Shown here: piece after piece, positions 25,815 to 34,845 of the stretch
Layout: each line of letters begins with the position of its first letter
Numbering within the stretch: position 1 is the stretch's first letter
Assembly (NCBI RefSeq): GCF_017353255.1
Contig: NZ_JAFMYU010000036.1
Span: forward strand, 1 to 55,031
Reading direction: 5' to 3'
Length of the DNA: 55,031 nt
DNA from: Fibrella aquatilis
GTDB lineage: Bacteria; Bacteroidota; Bacteroidia; Cytophagales; Spirosomataceae
Program-made: the position numbers and the translations under genes
The notes under the pieces: generated by a model
Seen by the model: the letters and a program-made list of their open reading frames with translations, nothing else
What the model was told of the DNA's origin: nothing
The model's database searches: none

Positions 25815-26369
25815 GTGAACGAACTGCGGCCATACGACATCAACATCATTGGTTTAGAGGAAAAACGGTATGAATTCGATTTTAAATCGGACGATACGTT
25901 CTTCAAAGCCCTTGACCAACAGTTGATTACGAAAGGGAGCGTGACAACCCACCTGATTCTCGACAAGTCAGAGACCATGATCCGGCTCGACTTTCAGATT
26001 CAGGGCGTGGTCGAACAAACCTGCGACCGCAGCCTCGATCTGTATGACGAACAGGTGGACACCCGCCGCACGTTATACCTCAAATTCGGCGACCGGAACG
26101 AAGAACTGACCGACGAAATTGAGCTGATCGAGCGGAACACGGCTACGATTCACGTTGCCCGGTACATCTTTGATTTCATCGTGTTGGCGCTTCCTATGAA
26201 ACGGCTTCATCCCCGTTTCCGCGACGAAGCTAACGGCGATGATGACGAAGATGCCCCCGGCAAACTGATCTATTCGTCAGATTCCGGTACGGTGGTCGAC
26301 GATACAGGAGAAGAAAAACCCGCAGTGGACCCGCGTTGGGATGCCCTGCGAAAATTGAGCAATAACTAA
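25815..26369 (+). CDS. YceD/DUF177 family protein
   Basis: The 184-residue protein is a YceD (DUF177) member, a factor linked to 23S rRNA accumulation and ribosome assembly. It has the characteristic C-x-R-SLDLYDEQ block (EQTCDRSLDLYDEQ) and an acidic tail. Bacterial yceD genes typically precede rpmF and plsX, as here. The start codon is GTG, just downstream of a strong promoter. It is separated from rpmF by a heptamer hairpin. Confidence 0.88.
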   Translation: MNELRPYDINIIGLEEKRYEFDFKSDDTFFKALDQQLITKGSVTTHLILDKSETMIRLDFQIQGVVEQTCDRSLDLYDEQVDTRRTLYLKFGDRNEELTDEIELIERNTATIHVARYIFDFIVLALPMKRLHPRFRDEANGDDDEDAPGKLIYSSDSGTVVDDTGEEKPAVDPRWDALRKLSNN

Positions 26370-26375
26370 CACAAG

Positions 26376-26443
26376 GTTTTCAGTTTACTGTTTTCAGTTT
26401 AGAGTTGGACTGAAGCGGAAACTGAAGACAGTAAACTGAAAAC
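26376..26443. repeat. Heptamer-phased hairpin, CAGTTTA theme, yceD-rpmF gap
   Basis: The arms 26376-26400 and 26419-26443 are 25 bp with one mismatch and an 18-nt loop. The units are CAGTTTA, CTGTTTT and CAGTTTA. The array begins 7 bp after the yceD stop and ends 13 nt before the rpmF ATG, so it fills nearly the whole gap between two cotranscribed genes. Confidence 0.87.
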
Positions 26444-26456
26444 TGATAACTGAATT

Positions 26457-26651
26457 ATGGCACACCCCAAACGCCGCCACTCGACCACCCGCCGCGACAA
26501 ACGCCGCACCCACTATAAGGCAGTAGCCGTTACGCTGTCGACCGATGCCGCCACCGGCGAAGTGCACGAGCGTCACCACGCCCACGTGTTCGAAGGCAAC
26601 CTGTATTACAAAGGAAAAGTGGTTATTGAGGGCTACAGACCCATAGCGTAA
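26457..26651 (+). CDS. rpmF: 50S ribosomal protein L32
   Basis: The 64-residue product starts [19 protein letters not shown], the L32 signature, and ends [11 protein letters not shown]. The zinc-binding cysteines of some L32 proteins are absent, so this is the Cys-minus form with HHAHVFEGN in their place. It is placed between yceD and plsX as in many bacteria. Confidence 0.96.
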   Translation: MAHPKRRHSTTRRDKRRTHYKAVAVTLSTDAATGEVHERHHAHVFEGNLYYKGKVVIEGYRPIA

Positions 26652-26720
26652 CCATTTTTTTGCGTACCTGCGCTGACCCGGCCAGACCGCTGTTTGTTTG
26701 CCGCCTGAGGGTCATACGAT

Positions 26721-26767
26721 AAAGGAGTATTTCGCCGACGTCTGGTTTAGATGAACGCGGAATACTT
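26721..26767 (+). terminator. Probable terminator after rpmF
   Basis: An imperfect stem (GAGTATTTCGC with GCGGAATACTTT) encloses a loop of about 21 nt and runs into a T-tract. It precedes a separate plsX promoter. Confidence 0.5.
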
Positions 26768-26787
26768 TTTTATTGCCCACCGCCTGC

Positions 26788-26795
26788 TAATTTTG
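26788..26795 (+). promoter_or_regulatory. -7 box ahead of plsX
   Basis: TAATTTTG followed by CG matches the Bacteroidota -7 box. It lies 85 bp before the plsX ATG, leaving a fairly long leader (about 80 nt) with no recognised riboswitch. Confidence 0.6.
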
Positions 26796-26880
26796 CGCCA
26801 CTGTGGGCTTTCACAAAACAACGACGCGCCCGTTTTGACCATCTCAACTGGTCTGGCTACGTTCGATTAAGATCCATTCG

Positions 26881-27825
26881 ATGAAGATTGCCATTGATGC
26901 CATGGGCGGCGATTTTGCCCCCGAAGCGATTGTTGAGGGCGTTGCCCGAACTATCAAAGCGGGCTTGCCCCAGGGTGTCACCCTCGTACTGATTGGCCAG
27001 GAACTGGTTATACGAGGCTGTCTGACAAAATTTGACGTGGCCGATGCCTCCGGTATCGAGGTGGTTCACGCCGACGATATCATCGAAATGGCCGAACACC
27101 CCACCAAAGCCCTCTCGCAGAAACCCAATTCTAGTATCGGGGTTGGGTTTACTCATTTAAAGGCCGGGCTGGTCGACGCGTTTTGCAGCGCGGGCAACAC
27201 CGGTGCCATGCACGTGGGGGCTTTGTTTAGCGTGAAAGCTATTCCGGGCGTACTGCGGCCGGGTATTGCGGGCTTCGTTCCACAGCTTGACGGGGGCACC
27301 GCTATCATGCTCGACATTGGGGCCAATGCCGACTGCAAACCCGATATGCTGGCTCAGTTTGGTGAACTGGGGTCTATCTATGCCCGCCATACGTTTGGTA
27401 TCGAATCGCCGCGCGTGGCCCTGCTCAACATTGGCGAAGAAGAGCAAAAAGGCTCGGTGGCGGTGCAGGCAGCGCATCAACTGCTGAAAGAAAACAAGCG
27501 CATCAACTTTGTTGGCAACATCGAAGGCAAAGACCTGTTTATGGACCGCGCCGAGGTAATCGTGGCCGACGGCTTCACGGGCAATGCCTTGTTTAAGCTC
27601 GGCGAGTCGTTTTATGAGGTGAATAAACTGCTCGGACTGCACCACCCGTTCATCGACCGGACCAACTACGAATCCATTGGTGGTAGCCCAATTATTGGCG
27701 TAAACGGTAACGTCATTATCGCCCACGGCATTTCGTCGCCCGCTGCTATCCAAAACATGATTAGCTTAGCCATTCGGCAGGTCAATGCCAATGTGCCTAC
27801 CCACATTGAACAGGCTCTTGCCTAA
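26881..27825 (+). CDS. plsX: Phosphate acyltransferase PlsX
   Basis: The 314-residue product makes acyl-phosphate from acyl-ACP for phospholipid synthesis. It shows the PlsX marks MKIAIDAMGGDFAPEAIVEG, FCSAGNTGAMHVGA, MLDIGANADCKP, LLNIGEEEQKG and VADGFTGNALFK. It lies 18 bp upstream of fabH and starts a lipid block that runs to accC. Confidence 0.96.
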   Translation: MKIAIDAMGGDFAPEAIVEGVARTIKAGLPQGVTLVLIGQELVIRGCLTKFDVADASGIEVVHADDIIEMAEHPTKALSQKPNSSIGVGFTHLKAGLVDAFCSAGNTGAMHVGALFSVKAIPGVLRPGIAGFVPQLDGGTAIMLDIGANADCKPDMLAQFGELGSIYARHTFGIESPRVALLNIGEEEQKGSVAVQAAHQLLKENKRINFVGNIEGKDLFMDRAEVIVADGFTGNALFKLGESFYEVNKLLGLHHPFIDRTNYESIGGSPIIGVNGNVIIAHGISSPAAIQNMISLAIRQVNANVPTHIEQALA

Positions 27826-27843
27826 GCCCCCGTAAACTACCCT

Positions 27844-28827
27844 ATGATGAAAGCAGCAATTACCGGTGTGCATGGCTACGTACCCGATTACATCCTCACC
27901 AACGCCGAGTTGGAACGGATGGTAGATACCAACGACGAGTGGATTACCTCGCGGACGGGCATCAAAGAGCGTCATATTCTGAAAGGCGAAGGCATGGGCA
28001 GCTCACACATGGGTGCCGAGGCCGTACGCGGGCTGCTGGCCAAAACCAACACCGCTCCCGAAGATATTGACCTGCTAATCTGCGCCACCGTTACCCCCGA
28101 CTATGTATTTCCAGCCACGGCCAACCTCATCTGCGACATGGTGGGAATTCGTAACGTAGGCAGTTTTGACATTCAGGCGGCCTGTTCGGGTTTTTTGTAT
28201 GCCCTCACGGTGGGGACGCAGTTTATTGAAAGCGGCAAGTACAAAAAAGTGATCGTGGTGGGTGCCGATAAGATGTCGGCCATTACCGACTACACCGACC
28301 GCACCACCTGTGTACTCTTCGGCGATGGGGCCGGAGCGGTGTTGCTCGAAGCCGCCGAAGAAGGGTTGGGCATCCTGGATTCCATTATCCGGTCAGACGG
28401 GGTGGGGCAGTATCATCTGTTTCAGAAAGCGGGCGGCAGCCGTTACCCGCCCAGCCATGAGACGGTTGAGAAACGCTGGCACTATGTGTATCAGGACGGC
28501 CCCTCTGTTTTTAAATTTGCCGTAAAAAACATGGCCGACGTGTCGGCGGAGATCATGCAGCGTAATGGCCTTGCCGGCGATGACGTAGCGTGGTTAGTGC
28601 CGCACCAGGCCAATAAACGCATCATCGATGCCACTGCCAACCGCATGGGCATCGGCTCGGATAAGGTGATGCTCAATATTCACAAGTACGGCAACACCAC
28701 GGCGGCCACCATCCCGCTCTGCCTGTTCGACTATGAATCGCAATTGACAAAAGGCGATAACCTGGTCCTGGCAGCCTTCGGCGGTGGCTTCACCTGGGGA
28801 GCCGTCTATGTGAAGTGGGCGTATTGA
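27844..28827 (+). CDS. fabH: 3-oxoacyl-ACP synthase III
   Basis: The 327-residue enzyme condenses acetyl-CoA (or a branched starter) with malonyl-ACP to begin fatty-acid synthesis. The catalytic triad is Cys114 in QAACSGF, His254 in VPHQAN and Asn284 in KYGNTTAA. The Gly-rich C-terminal [14 protein letters not shown] is intact. It follows plsX by 18 bp and precedes efp across a heptamer repeat. Confidence 0.96.
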   Translation: MMKAAITGVHGYVPDYILTNAELERMVDTNDEWITSRTGIKERHILKGEGMGSSHMGAEAVRGLLAKTNTAPEDIDLLICATVTPDYVFPATANLICDMVGIRNVGSFDIQAACSGFLYALTVGTQFIESGKYKKVIVVGADKMSAITDYTDRTTCVLFGDGAGAVLLEAAEEGLGILDSIIRSDGVGQYHLFQKAGGSRYPPSHETVEKRWHYVYQDGPSVFKFAVKNMADVSAEIMQRNGLAGDDVAWLVPHQANKRIIDATANRMGIGSDKVMLNIHKYGNTTAATIPLCLFDYESQLTKGDNLVLAAFGGGFTWGAVYVKWAY

Positions 28828-28950
28828 TTTACGATGTACGAATTACGATTTACGATTTACAATTTTGTAAGTCGTGCCACACAAGTGGCTTTGATTGTAC
28901 TTCGTAGCCCGTGAATCAAATCGTAAATCGTAATTCGTAAATCGTACATC
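28825..28950. repeat. Heptamer-phased inverted repeat, CGATTTA theme, fabH-efp gap
   Basis: A perfect 20-bp core (28839-28858 with 28918-28937) is extended on both sides by further CGATTTA/CGATGTA/CGAATTA units, with a 59-nt loop. The two arms differ by the order or number of heptamers, as if units were gained or shuffled. The theme is shared with 9214-9307. It fills the gap between fabH and efp. Confidence 0.87.
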
Positions 28951-28955
28951 ATTAC

Positions 28956-29519
28956 ATGGCAACGACCGCAGATATTAGAAACGGGCTGGTAATCAATCAC
29001 AACTACGACCTGTTTCAAATTGTTGAATTTCAGCACGTTAAACCCGGAAAAGGGGCAGCTTTCGTGCGTACCAAGCTCAAGAGTCTAACCACCGGGCGCG
29101 TGATCGACAACACCTTCAACTCAGGTGCCACCATCATTCCGGTGCGGGTGGAGCGCCGCAAGTTTCAGTACCTCTATAAAGATGAGGCTGGCTATAACTT
29201 CATGGACCAAGAAACCTTCGACCAGATCAACATCAGCGAGAAGATTCTGGATCAGGCCGACCTCATGCGCGAAGGGCAGGAAGTGGAGGTACTTATCAAC
29301 GCCGAAAACGATACGCCGCTGGTTTGCGAACTGCCCGTTTCGGTAGAGCTGGAAGTGACCTACGCCGAACCCGGCCTGAAAGGCGACACCTCCAGCGGTG
29401 CCAAAAAGCGCGTGGAAGTAGAATCGGGCGCCATGATCAACGTACCGTTGTTCATCAACCAGGGCGACAAAATCCGCGTCGACACCCGCACACGGGAATA
29501 CCAGGAACGAGTTAAGTAA
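28956..29519 (+). CDS. efp: Elongation factor P
   Basis: The 187-residue protein relieves ribosome stalling at polyproline stretches. It has three beta-barrel domains; the tip loop HVKPGKGAAFVRTK places the modifiable lysine at Lys32. C-terminal blocks VSVELEVTYAEPGLKGDT and INVPLFINQGDKIRVDTRT are standard. It sits between fabH and accB as in other Bacteroidota, and is flanked on both sides by heptamer hairpins. Confidence 0.96.
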   Translation: MATTADIRNGLVINHNYDLFQIVEFQHVKPGKGAAFVRTKLKSLTTGRVIDNTFNSGATIIPVRVERRKFQYLYKDEAGYNFMDQETFDQINISEKILDQADLMREGQEVEVLINAENDTPLVCELPVSVELEVTYAEPGLKGDTSSGAKKRVEVESGAMINVPLFINQGDKIRVDTRTREYQERVK

Positions 29520-29523
29520 TGAA

Positions 29524-29621
29524 GAATTAAGAATTAAGAATTAAGAATGGCATAGCAGCCGCGCGTAGTTTGTGTAGGGTAAAGCGGTCATTCTCAATTC
29601 TTAATTCTTAATTCTTAATTC
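29524..29621. repeat. 25-bp perfect hairpin of exact GAATTAA heptamers, efp-accB gap
   Basis: The arms 29524-29548 and 29597-29621 are perfect complements and consist of GAATTAA three times plus GAAT. The loop is 48 nt. The left arm begins 4 nt after the efp stop, and the right arm ends exactly 7 nt before the accB ATG. Confidence 0.92.
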
Positions 29622-29628
29622 GATAGAT

Positions 29629-30117
29629 ATGAGCACCCAGGAAATACAAGAACTGATCGATTTTATCTCGAAATCAGGCCTCGACGAGGTAAAAATCGAG
29701 ACGAGTGAGCTGAAAATCAATGTGAAGCGTACGGCCACACCGGCTATGTATGCGGCGCCCGCGCCCGTTCAGGCGGCTCCTGCGGCCGCTCCGGCTCTGC
29801 CCGCAGCGGCACCGGCTGCTGCGCCAACGGCGGCACCCGCTCCTAGCCCCGCCGCACCCGCCGCGTCGGCCACCAACCAGATCACCATTAAGTCACCCAT
29901 GATTGGTACGTTCTACCGGTCGGCCAACCCCGAATCGCCGCTGTTTGTGGAAGTGGGCGACGAGATCAAGCCGGGTAAGGTGGTGTGCATCATCGAAGCC
30001 ATGAAGCTCTTCAATGAGATCGAGGCCGAAGTGTCGGGCCGTATTGTGAAGGTGTTGGTTGAAAACGCCACCCCCGTCGAATACGATCAGCCATTGTTTA
30101 TTCTCGAAGAAATTTAA
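29629..30117 (+). CDS. accB: Biotin carboxyl carrier protein of acetyl-CoA carboxylase
   Basis: The 162-residue protein has an N-terminal helix region (1-35), a flexible Ala/Pro linker (about 40-80) that is unusually long and simple, and a C-terminal biotinyl domain with the biotin-accepting Lys126 in [12 protein letters not shown]. It carries CO2 between the carboxylase and transferase parts of acetyl-CoA carboxylase. It forms an operon with accC, although a 50-bp hairpin separates them. Confidence 0.96.
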   Translation: MSTQEIQELIDFISKSGLDEVKIETSELKINVKRTATPAMYAAPAPVQAAPAAAPALPAAAPAAAPTAAPAPSPAAPAASATNQITIKSPMIGTFYRSANPESPLFVEVGDEIKPGKVVCIIEAMKLFNEIEAEVSGRIVKVLVENATPVEYDQPLFILEEI

Positions 30118-30119
30118 AA

Positions 30120-30251
30120 GGTCATTGGTCATTGGCCTGCGGCCGCACCGGCGGACCGGTCATTCGTTGCGCTGTCATTCAATGGTCATTCATTGCTTTT
30201 ACAACGAATGACCGGTCCGCCGGTGCGGCCGGAGGCTAATGACCAATGACC
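30120..30251. repeat. 50-bp near-perfect hairpin in the accB-accC gap
   Basis: The arms 30120-30169 and 30202-30251 pair over 50 bp with two mismatches and a 32-nt loop. The outer part is made of GGTCATT units and the inner part is a GC-rich module with CGGTCCGCCGG, related to 4230-4389. The left arm starts 3 nt after the accB stop and the right arm ends 7 nt before the accC ATG. The loop adds further GTCATTC words. Confidence 0.92.
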
Positions 30252-30258
30252 CCTCATT

Positions 30259-31602
30259 ATGTTTAAGAAAATCCTGATCGCCAACCGGGGCGAGATTGCG
30301 TTGCGGATTATTCGGACGTGCCGGGAAATGGGCATCCGTACCGTGGCTGTCTACTCGACCGCCGACCGCGATAGCCTGCACGTACGCTTTGCCGATGAGG
30401 CCGTGTGTATTGGGCCACCACCCAGCCGCCAGTCGTACCTTAATATTCCGAGTATCATTTCGGCCGCCGAAGTAACCGGGGCCGATGCCATTCACCCCGG
30501 CTACGGCTTTTTGTCGGAAAATGCCGAGTTCTCGCAAATCTGCGCCGACTACGGTATCAAATTCATTGGCGCCACTGCTGAGCAGATCAACATGATGGGC
30601 GACAAGGCCACCGCCAAAGCTACCATGCGGGCGGCGGGGGTTCCGGTCATTCCCGGTTCTGACGGTCTCTTGGAGTCGTTTGAACAAGGGCAGCAGCTAT
30701 CGGCCAACATGGGCTACCCGGTCATTATCAAGGCCACGGCCGGTGGTGGTGGTCGCGGTATGCGCGTGATCAAGGCCGAGGGTGAGTTTGAAAAAGCCTG
30801 GAACGATGCCCGCACCGAATCGGGTGCCGCCTTTGGCAATGACGGCTTATACCTCGAAAAATTCGTGGAAGAACCCCGCCACATCGAGATCCAGATTGTG
30901 GGTGATCAGTACGGCAAGGTGTGCCATTTGTCAGAGCGGGATTGCTCCATTCAGCGGCGGCATCAGAAACTGCTGGAAGAAACGCCCTCGCCCATCATGA
31001 CCGACGAACTGCGGGAGGCTATGGGTGCGGCGGCCATCAAGGGCGCACAGTCTATTGGCTACGAAGGGGCCGGTACGGTAGAGTTTCTGGTGGATAAACA
31101 CGGGAAGTTCTATTTCATGGAAATGAATACCCGGATTCAGGTGGAGCACCCGATCACGGAGGAAGTGACTGATTTTGATCTTATTAAGGAACAGATCAAG
31201 GTAGCTGCCGGGGTGCCTATTTCGGGTCGTAACTATACGCCGAAGCTATTTGCGCTGGAGTGTCGGATTAACGCCGAAGACCCTGCCAACGGTTTCCGTC
31301 CGTCGCCGGGCAAGATCACGAACCTGCACTTTCCGGGCGGCCACGGTATTCGTATCGACAGTCACGTGTACAGCGGCTACGTAATTCCGCCCAACTATGA
31401 CTCAATGATTGCCAAGCTGATTGTGAGCGGGCAATCGCGCGAGGAAGTGCTCACGCGAATGAAGCGGGCGCTACAGGAGTTTGTGATCGAAGGCATCAAA
31501 ACCACTATTCCGTTTCACATCAAACTCATGGACGACCCTGGCTTTAAGTCGGGTCTGTTCACCACGGCCTTCCTCGAAAGTTTCGATTTCAGCACGCTGT
31601 AA
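30259..31602 (+). CDS. accC: Biotin carboxylase subunit of acetyl-CoA carboxylase
   Basis: The 447-residue enzyme carboxylates the biotin of AccB with ATP and bicarbonate. It has the N-terminal [20 protein letters not shown], the ATP-grasp Gly loop [12 protein letters not shown], the [14 protein letters not shown] block and the active-site segment [15 protein letters not shown]. The reading frame is complete and followed by a strong terminator. AccA and AccD are not in the window. Confidence 0.97.
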   Translation: MFKKILIANRGEIALRIIRTCREMGIRTVAVYSTADRDSLHVRFADEAVCIGPPPSRQSYLNIPSIISAAEVTGADAIHPGYGFLSENAEFSQICADYGIKFIGATAEQINMMGDKATAKATMRAAGVPVIPGSDGLLESFEQGQQLSANMGYPVIIKATAGGGGRGMRVIKAEGEFEKAWNDARTESGAAFGNDGLYLEKFVEEPRHIEIQIVGDQYGKVCHLSERDCSIQRRHQKLLEETPSPIMTDELREAMGAAAIKGAQSIGYEGAGTVEFLVDKHGKFYFMEMNTRIQVEHPITEEVTDFDLIKEQIKVAAGVPISGRNYTPKLFALECRINAEDPANGFRPSPGKITNLHFPGGHGIRIDSHVYSGYVIPPNYDSMIAKLIVSGQSREEVLTRMKRALQEFVIEGIKTTIPFHIKLMDDPGFKSGLFTTAFLESFDFSTL

Positions 31603-31623
31603 TGGCTACTGCATCATAAAGAA

Positions 31624-31654
31624 AGCCCCTCCTGAGTATCAGGAGGGGCTTTTT
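31624..31654 (+). terminator. Intrinsic terminator after accC
   Basis: A perfect 12-bp stem AGCCCCTCCTGA / TCAGGAGGGGCT with a GTA loop is followed by a T-tract. It ends the plsX-accC transcript. Confidence 0.9.
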
Positions 31655-31691
31655 CAGTTTGTGTGGATTCGCATATCGTAACAGGGTGTGG

Positions 31692-32114
31692 CTAGTTTGA
31701 GTCGGCAGTTACCAGCCGCTGATGGGCAAACACATGCCGACGGACGGCCGGAATGCGGCGGCGCGAGATCGTAATCAGCGCATCGTTTTTTAGCCGCAGG
31801 TGGGCGTCGGTACCGTAGCTGGCATAGTGCAAATAAGCCAAATTGACCACCGCCGACTTGTGGATGCGGCAAAACGCAGGATCAATCAGCGACTCTTCCA
31901 GGCGCTTCAGGTTCTTGGAAACCAGGTACCGCTGCTTGTCGCGGGTGTGGATGAAGGTGTAGTTACTGGCACCCTCCAGCCAGACAATGTCGGCGGTGGC
32001 GATCACGATGGTCCGGTTGCGAAAGGGCAGGACCAACTGTTGTCTGACGGCGGGGCCAACGGCGGGCCGAATAGGCTGCGGGGCAGCAATAGGGGTGTAG
32101 CAGGCGTACGTCAT
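31692..32114 (-). CDS. LytTR-domain DNA-binding protein
   Basis: The 140-residue product is essentially one LytTR domain (about 45-135): VIATADIVWLEGASNYTFIH, KNLKRLEESL, FCRIHKSAVVNLAYL. It lacks a receiver domain, so it is a stand-alone LytTR regulator of the kind common in Cytophagales. The ATG at 32114 is chosen because the longer frame starting at 32315 reads through the intergenic region and gives unlikely protein. Targets are unknown. Confidence 0.82.
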   Translation of the reverse strand: MTYACYTPIAAPQPIRPAVGPAVRQQLVLPFRNRTIVIATADIVWLEGASNYTFIHTRDKQRYLVSKNLKRLEESLIDPAFCRIHKSAVVNLAYLHYASYGTDAHLRLKNDALITISRRRIPAVRRHVFAHQRLVTADSN

Positions 32115-32278
32115 GAGTATGAAAAGTAGCTGTTTATCAATTAGATAGTATAAAACTAGTTCCCCGCCTCTGACCCTGAAATGCGGCACTTGCTGAAAGC
32201 GCACAAACAGCCTGCCAACTGACACATAACGTGTATGAAGCGTATGGCCACAGTATGCCGTCTTTTGAAAAGACATAA

Positions 32279-32310
32279 AAAAGCCGTTTCGGAAATCAGA
32301 AACGGCTTTT
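32279..32310. terminator. Intrinsic terminator after the outer-membrane protein gene
   Basis: A 12-bp stem AAAAGCCGTTTC / GAAACGGCTTTT with an 8-nt loop lies 22 bp past the stop at 32333. It has A and T tracts on both sides, so it can act in both directions. Confidence 0.85.
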
Positions 32311-32332
32311 AGCAATAGAATGAGGCTAGTAA

Positions 32333-33142
32333 CTACGGCAGCTTGATACCCGCCGTCAGCGTGGCAATGCCGAGGTAGCCTTTGATGTTGGTGTCTTTGT
32401 AGACCCCACCAGCGGGCACCGCATACCGGATATCGACATCGAGGAATGGTAACGGCGAAATGCCTAAACCGGCCTCCAGCGCCCAGGTAACGCGTTTCAC
32501 CTGCAAGTTGCTGGCTTCGCGCGGGCTAAGCAGGTTGGTGGTCTCGGTGGTAGCCGGAATGGGCACCGCCTGACTGAAACCAATGGCCGTGTTGGGGTTA
32601 ATCTGCCCCTGCGTACTCCGCATGGCCTCCGACTTGTTTACGAATAGCAGCGTAGGCCCAATGTAGGCCCGGAGCTTGTTGTTCAATAGCCGCCGACCAA
32701 ACAACACCGGTATGTCAAACGATTCGATGCTCGATTCCGACGTCACGTCGACGGTAGCGTTGAGCAGGCCGGGGGCAAAGCTCAGTGGCAAACGGGCGGC
32801 TAGGGCCGGGTTGGCGTTCACGTCAAGCGTAACGTTGGTCTTTTGCTTCAGCAAGTACCGGTTGTAGGTCAGCTCGATTTGCACGTACCCTTTGCGGTTA
32901 TACTTGTTGAACCGCACAAACGCCCCCGCCGAATAGCCCGTGCCGATGCCGTTGTTTTTGTTTTCGAGTTGGGGTACCTGCACGCCCACAATGCTCGTAG
33001 GCTGCGCCGGAATGGTGGTGTAGCCGTGTACGAAGGTAACGCCGCCTTTCAGGCCAAATTCAGTAAGGCGGGTTGGCAATTGGGCCGTTGCCGCGCCAGA
33101 TGCCAGCAAAAACCCGGCTAGTATGTATGATTTTTTGTTCAT
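32333..33142 (-). CDS. Outer-membrane beta-barrel protein, PorT-like
   Basis: The 269-residue product has a signal peptide (MNKKSYILAGFLLASGAATAQ) and alternating strands typical of an eight-stranded barrel of the PorT/outer-membrane beta-barrel family (EFGLKGGVTFVHGY, SAGAFVRFNKYNRKGYVQIELTY, WALEAGLGISPLPFLDVDIRY), ending in a strand LTAGIKLP. It lies downstream of an SGNH hydrolase lipoprotein on the same strand across a heptamer repeat. The ATG at 33142 is the one beginning the signal peptide. Confidence 0.85.
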   Translation of the reverse strand: MNKKSYILAGFLLASGAATAQLPTRLTEFGLKGGVTFVHGYTTIPAQPTSIVGVQVPQLENKNNGIGTGYSAGAFVRFNKYNRKGYVQIELTYNRYLLKQKTNVTLDVNANPALAARLPLSFAPGLLNATVDVTSESSIESFDIPVLFGRRLLNNKLRAYIGPTLLFVNKSEAMRSTQGQINPNTAIGFSQAVPIPATTETTNLLSPREASNLQVKRVTWALEAGLGISPLPFLDVDIRYAVPAGGVYKDTNIKGYLGIATLTAGIKLP

Positions 33143-33151
33143 GTTATTGGG

Positions 33152-33240
33152 GACGTTAGACACCCGACGTTGGACCCTGGACGAACGATCTTCCGTAAAA
33201 GACTCAGTTGTCTAACATCCAGTGTCCAGCATCTAACGTC
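33152..33240. repeat. Degenerate heptamer-phased inverted repeat, GACnnTn theme
   Basis: The left block 33152-33186 (GACGTTA, GACACCC, GACGTTG, GACCCTG) and right block 33207-33240 (reverse GACGTTA, GATGCTG, GACACTG, GATGTTA) match perfectly over the outer 9 bp and then mainly at the GA of each heptamer. It fills the gap between the SGNH hydrolase and the outer-membrane protein. The phase is kept although the bases differ. Confidence 0.75.
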
Positions 33241-33246
33241 TACTTG

Positions 33247-34602
33247 TTAAGGTTGGACAAGCACTTTGCGGTAGCGGGTGGGGTCTACAGCCGGAATGCT
33301 GGCTTTGTAGGTGATGCCAATGCTTTTCAGAATCTCGTTGGCTAGCAGGGCATAGCCCGCAGCGGTAAAGTGCAGACCGTCGAGACCATACACACTGCCC
33401 AAAATGTAGCTCGACGAGAACGACAGGCCATTTTGAGAGTAGCCACCCGTCGCCGACAGCTGGTTGTTGAGTGTATTCAGGTCTACGTAGGCCAGCGCCC
33501 GGCTGTCGGCTTGGGCCTTCAGAATAGTATTGTACTCGTCTATTTTGGCGTTCAGCGCGGCCACTTCTTCCGCGTCCAGCACCGACGCGTTGCTCAGTGG
33601 ATTGGTCGCCGACAGGCCGTAGGGACCTTTTTTGGTACCCACGGCTGTGCTGCCAATGGTAGCGTAGTCGGCCTGTTGGCTCAGTAGCAACAGGTCACCG
33701 GCTTTGGTAGCCCGAATACCCCCCGTGGCCAGCGGCGACTCAATTAGCAGTGCCGGAATGGCGGGCGCGCCGGGGGTGGCTTTTTGCACGGCAGCGTTAA
33801 CGCTCCCCAGCACCTGCGTGAGCGTAACCACCTGAAAAAACGGAGCCGTTGTCACTTTTGGAATATTGACAACCACGCCCTTACGCCCCCCGGCGGTGAG
33901 CACATTGAGGAGAGCGTTGTAATTGGTGGTGAAAAGCGGGGTGGGGGTGAAGGGCGTTACGCCGCCCGTGTTGGCATAACCCAGGGCGTCGTTGTTGCCC
34001 ATGAAACACGAGAAAAATGTAGCTCCCGTCAGGTTGTCGCCCACGTATTGCAGGTAGGTACTCAGGGGTGTGCCGTCGGGCAGGAGGCGCTCGAAATAGG
34101 GATTACCCAGCGGCGACCCGTAGCCCGGCGTTTGAATGTCACCCATGCGAATACCCGGCACGCCGAGGTTGTTGTTGGGACCCGTAAACTTGGTGTAAAG
34201 AGACCGATTGTTGAGCGTACCACGCACCGCCTGCGGAGCCACCGGCACGATGGTGGGCAGGGGATTGGTGGCCGTAGGCAGTGAGGTGAGCTTCAGATAG
34301 CCCGTTCCAGCCGCCTGATCGGTGCCAAAGAGAGGTTGGATAAAGTCACGTCCACCCACCAGCCGAAACTGTTGCGAGAGGATGTAGGGGTATGAATTCA
34401 ACTGGCCGTCGCGGTAGAGGCCGCCGTCCATGAAGCCAGCGGTGAGCGAGTTGCCCACGGCCACGTAGCGCGTAAAATCGGCGGTACCGCTGGAAATCGG
34501 GTCAACACGTTGAGCATCTTCGTTGTTAAAGCAGCCCGTTGTGCCCGCCAAAAGGCCAACCAGGATACTCCACCGATAGATCGTGTACTGTTTACGTTGC
34601 AT
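33247..34602 (-). CDS. SGNH/GDSL-type hydrolase lipoprotein
   Basis: The 451-residue product has a lipoprotein signal peptide with Cys24 in AGTTGC. Block I is AVGNSLTAGF with the nucleophile Ser, and the C-terminal DGLHFTAAGYALLANEIL carries the Asp-x-x-His pair. It is a surface or periplasmic esterase or lipase of the Bacteroidota SGNH group that often occurs with outer-membrane proteins. Substrate unknown. Confidence 0.88.
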   Translation of the reverse strand: MQRKQYTIYRWSILVGLLAGTTGCFNNEDAQRVDPISSGTADFTRYVAVGNSLTAGFMDGGLYRDGQLNSYPYILSQQFRLVGGRDFIQPLFGTDQAAGTGYLKLTSLPTATNPLPTIVPVAPQAVRGTLNNRSLYTKFTGPNNNLGVPGIRMGDIQTPGYGSPLGNPYFERLLPDGTPLSTYLQYVGDNLTGATFFSCFMGNNDALGYANTGGVTPFTPTPLFTTNYNALLNVLTAGGRKGVVVNIPKVTTAPFFQVVTLTQVLGSVNAAVQKATPGAPAIPALLIESPLATGGIRATKAGDLLLLSQQADYATIGSTAVGTKKGPYGLSATNPLSNASVLDAEEVAALNAKIDEYNTILKAQADSRALAYVDLNTLNNQLSATGGYSQNGLSFSSSYILGSVYGLDGLHFTAAGYALLANEILKSIGITYKASIPAVDPTRYRKVLVQP

Positions 34603-34632
34603 AAGTTGGTTTTACTAAATGAAAAAAACGCA

Positions 34633-34640
34633 CAAAGGTA
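34633..34640 (-). promoter_or_regulatory. -7 box of the SGNH hydrolase gene
   Basis: On the minus strand TACCTTTG followed by TGCG matches TAnnTTTG and lies 30 bp before the ATG. Confidence 0.6.
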
Positions 34641-34845
34641 TGTTGATATAATAGAACTACAGTTAAACTAGATATTATTGAGATTAAGTTATGCAGAAGC
34701 TATAATGCTATTTACCGGCACAGGAGGCGGTTTATGGGGTCGTTCTGAAGAATCTGTTGGGCTAAGGCTTGGTTTCAATCATAAAAACCCCTTGCTTGCA
34801 CCGTCAGTATTATATGATGCACAACTAAACAACTTGTTTCAAGAC

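Noticed and set aside
29524-29621. A CRISPR array, because of regularly repeated units
   Set aside because: The repeats are 7 bp without spacers, are arranged as two inverted arms, and no cas genes are near.
34678-34845. A longer start for the BON-LysM protein
   Set aside because: The extra 56 residues show no signal peptide or family similarity, while MGLLNFFKG is a typical family start.
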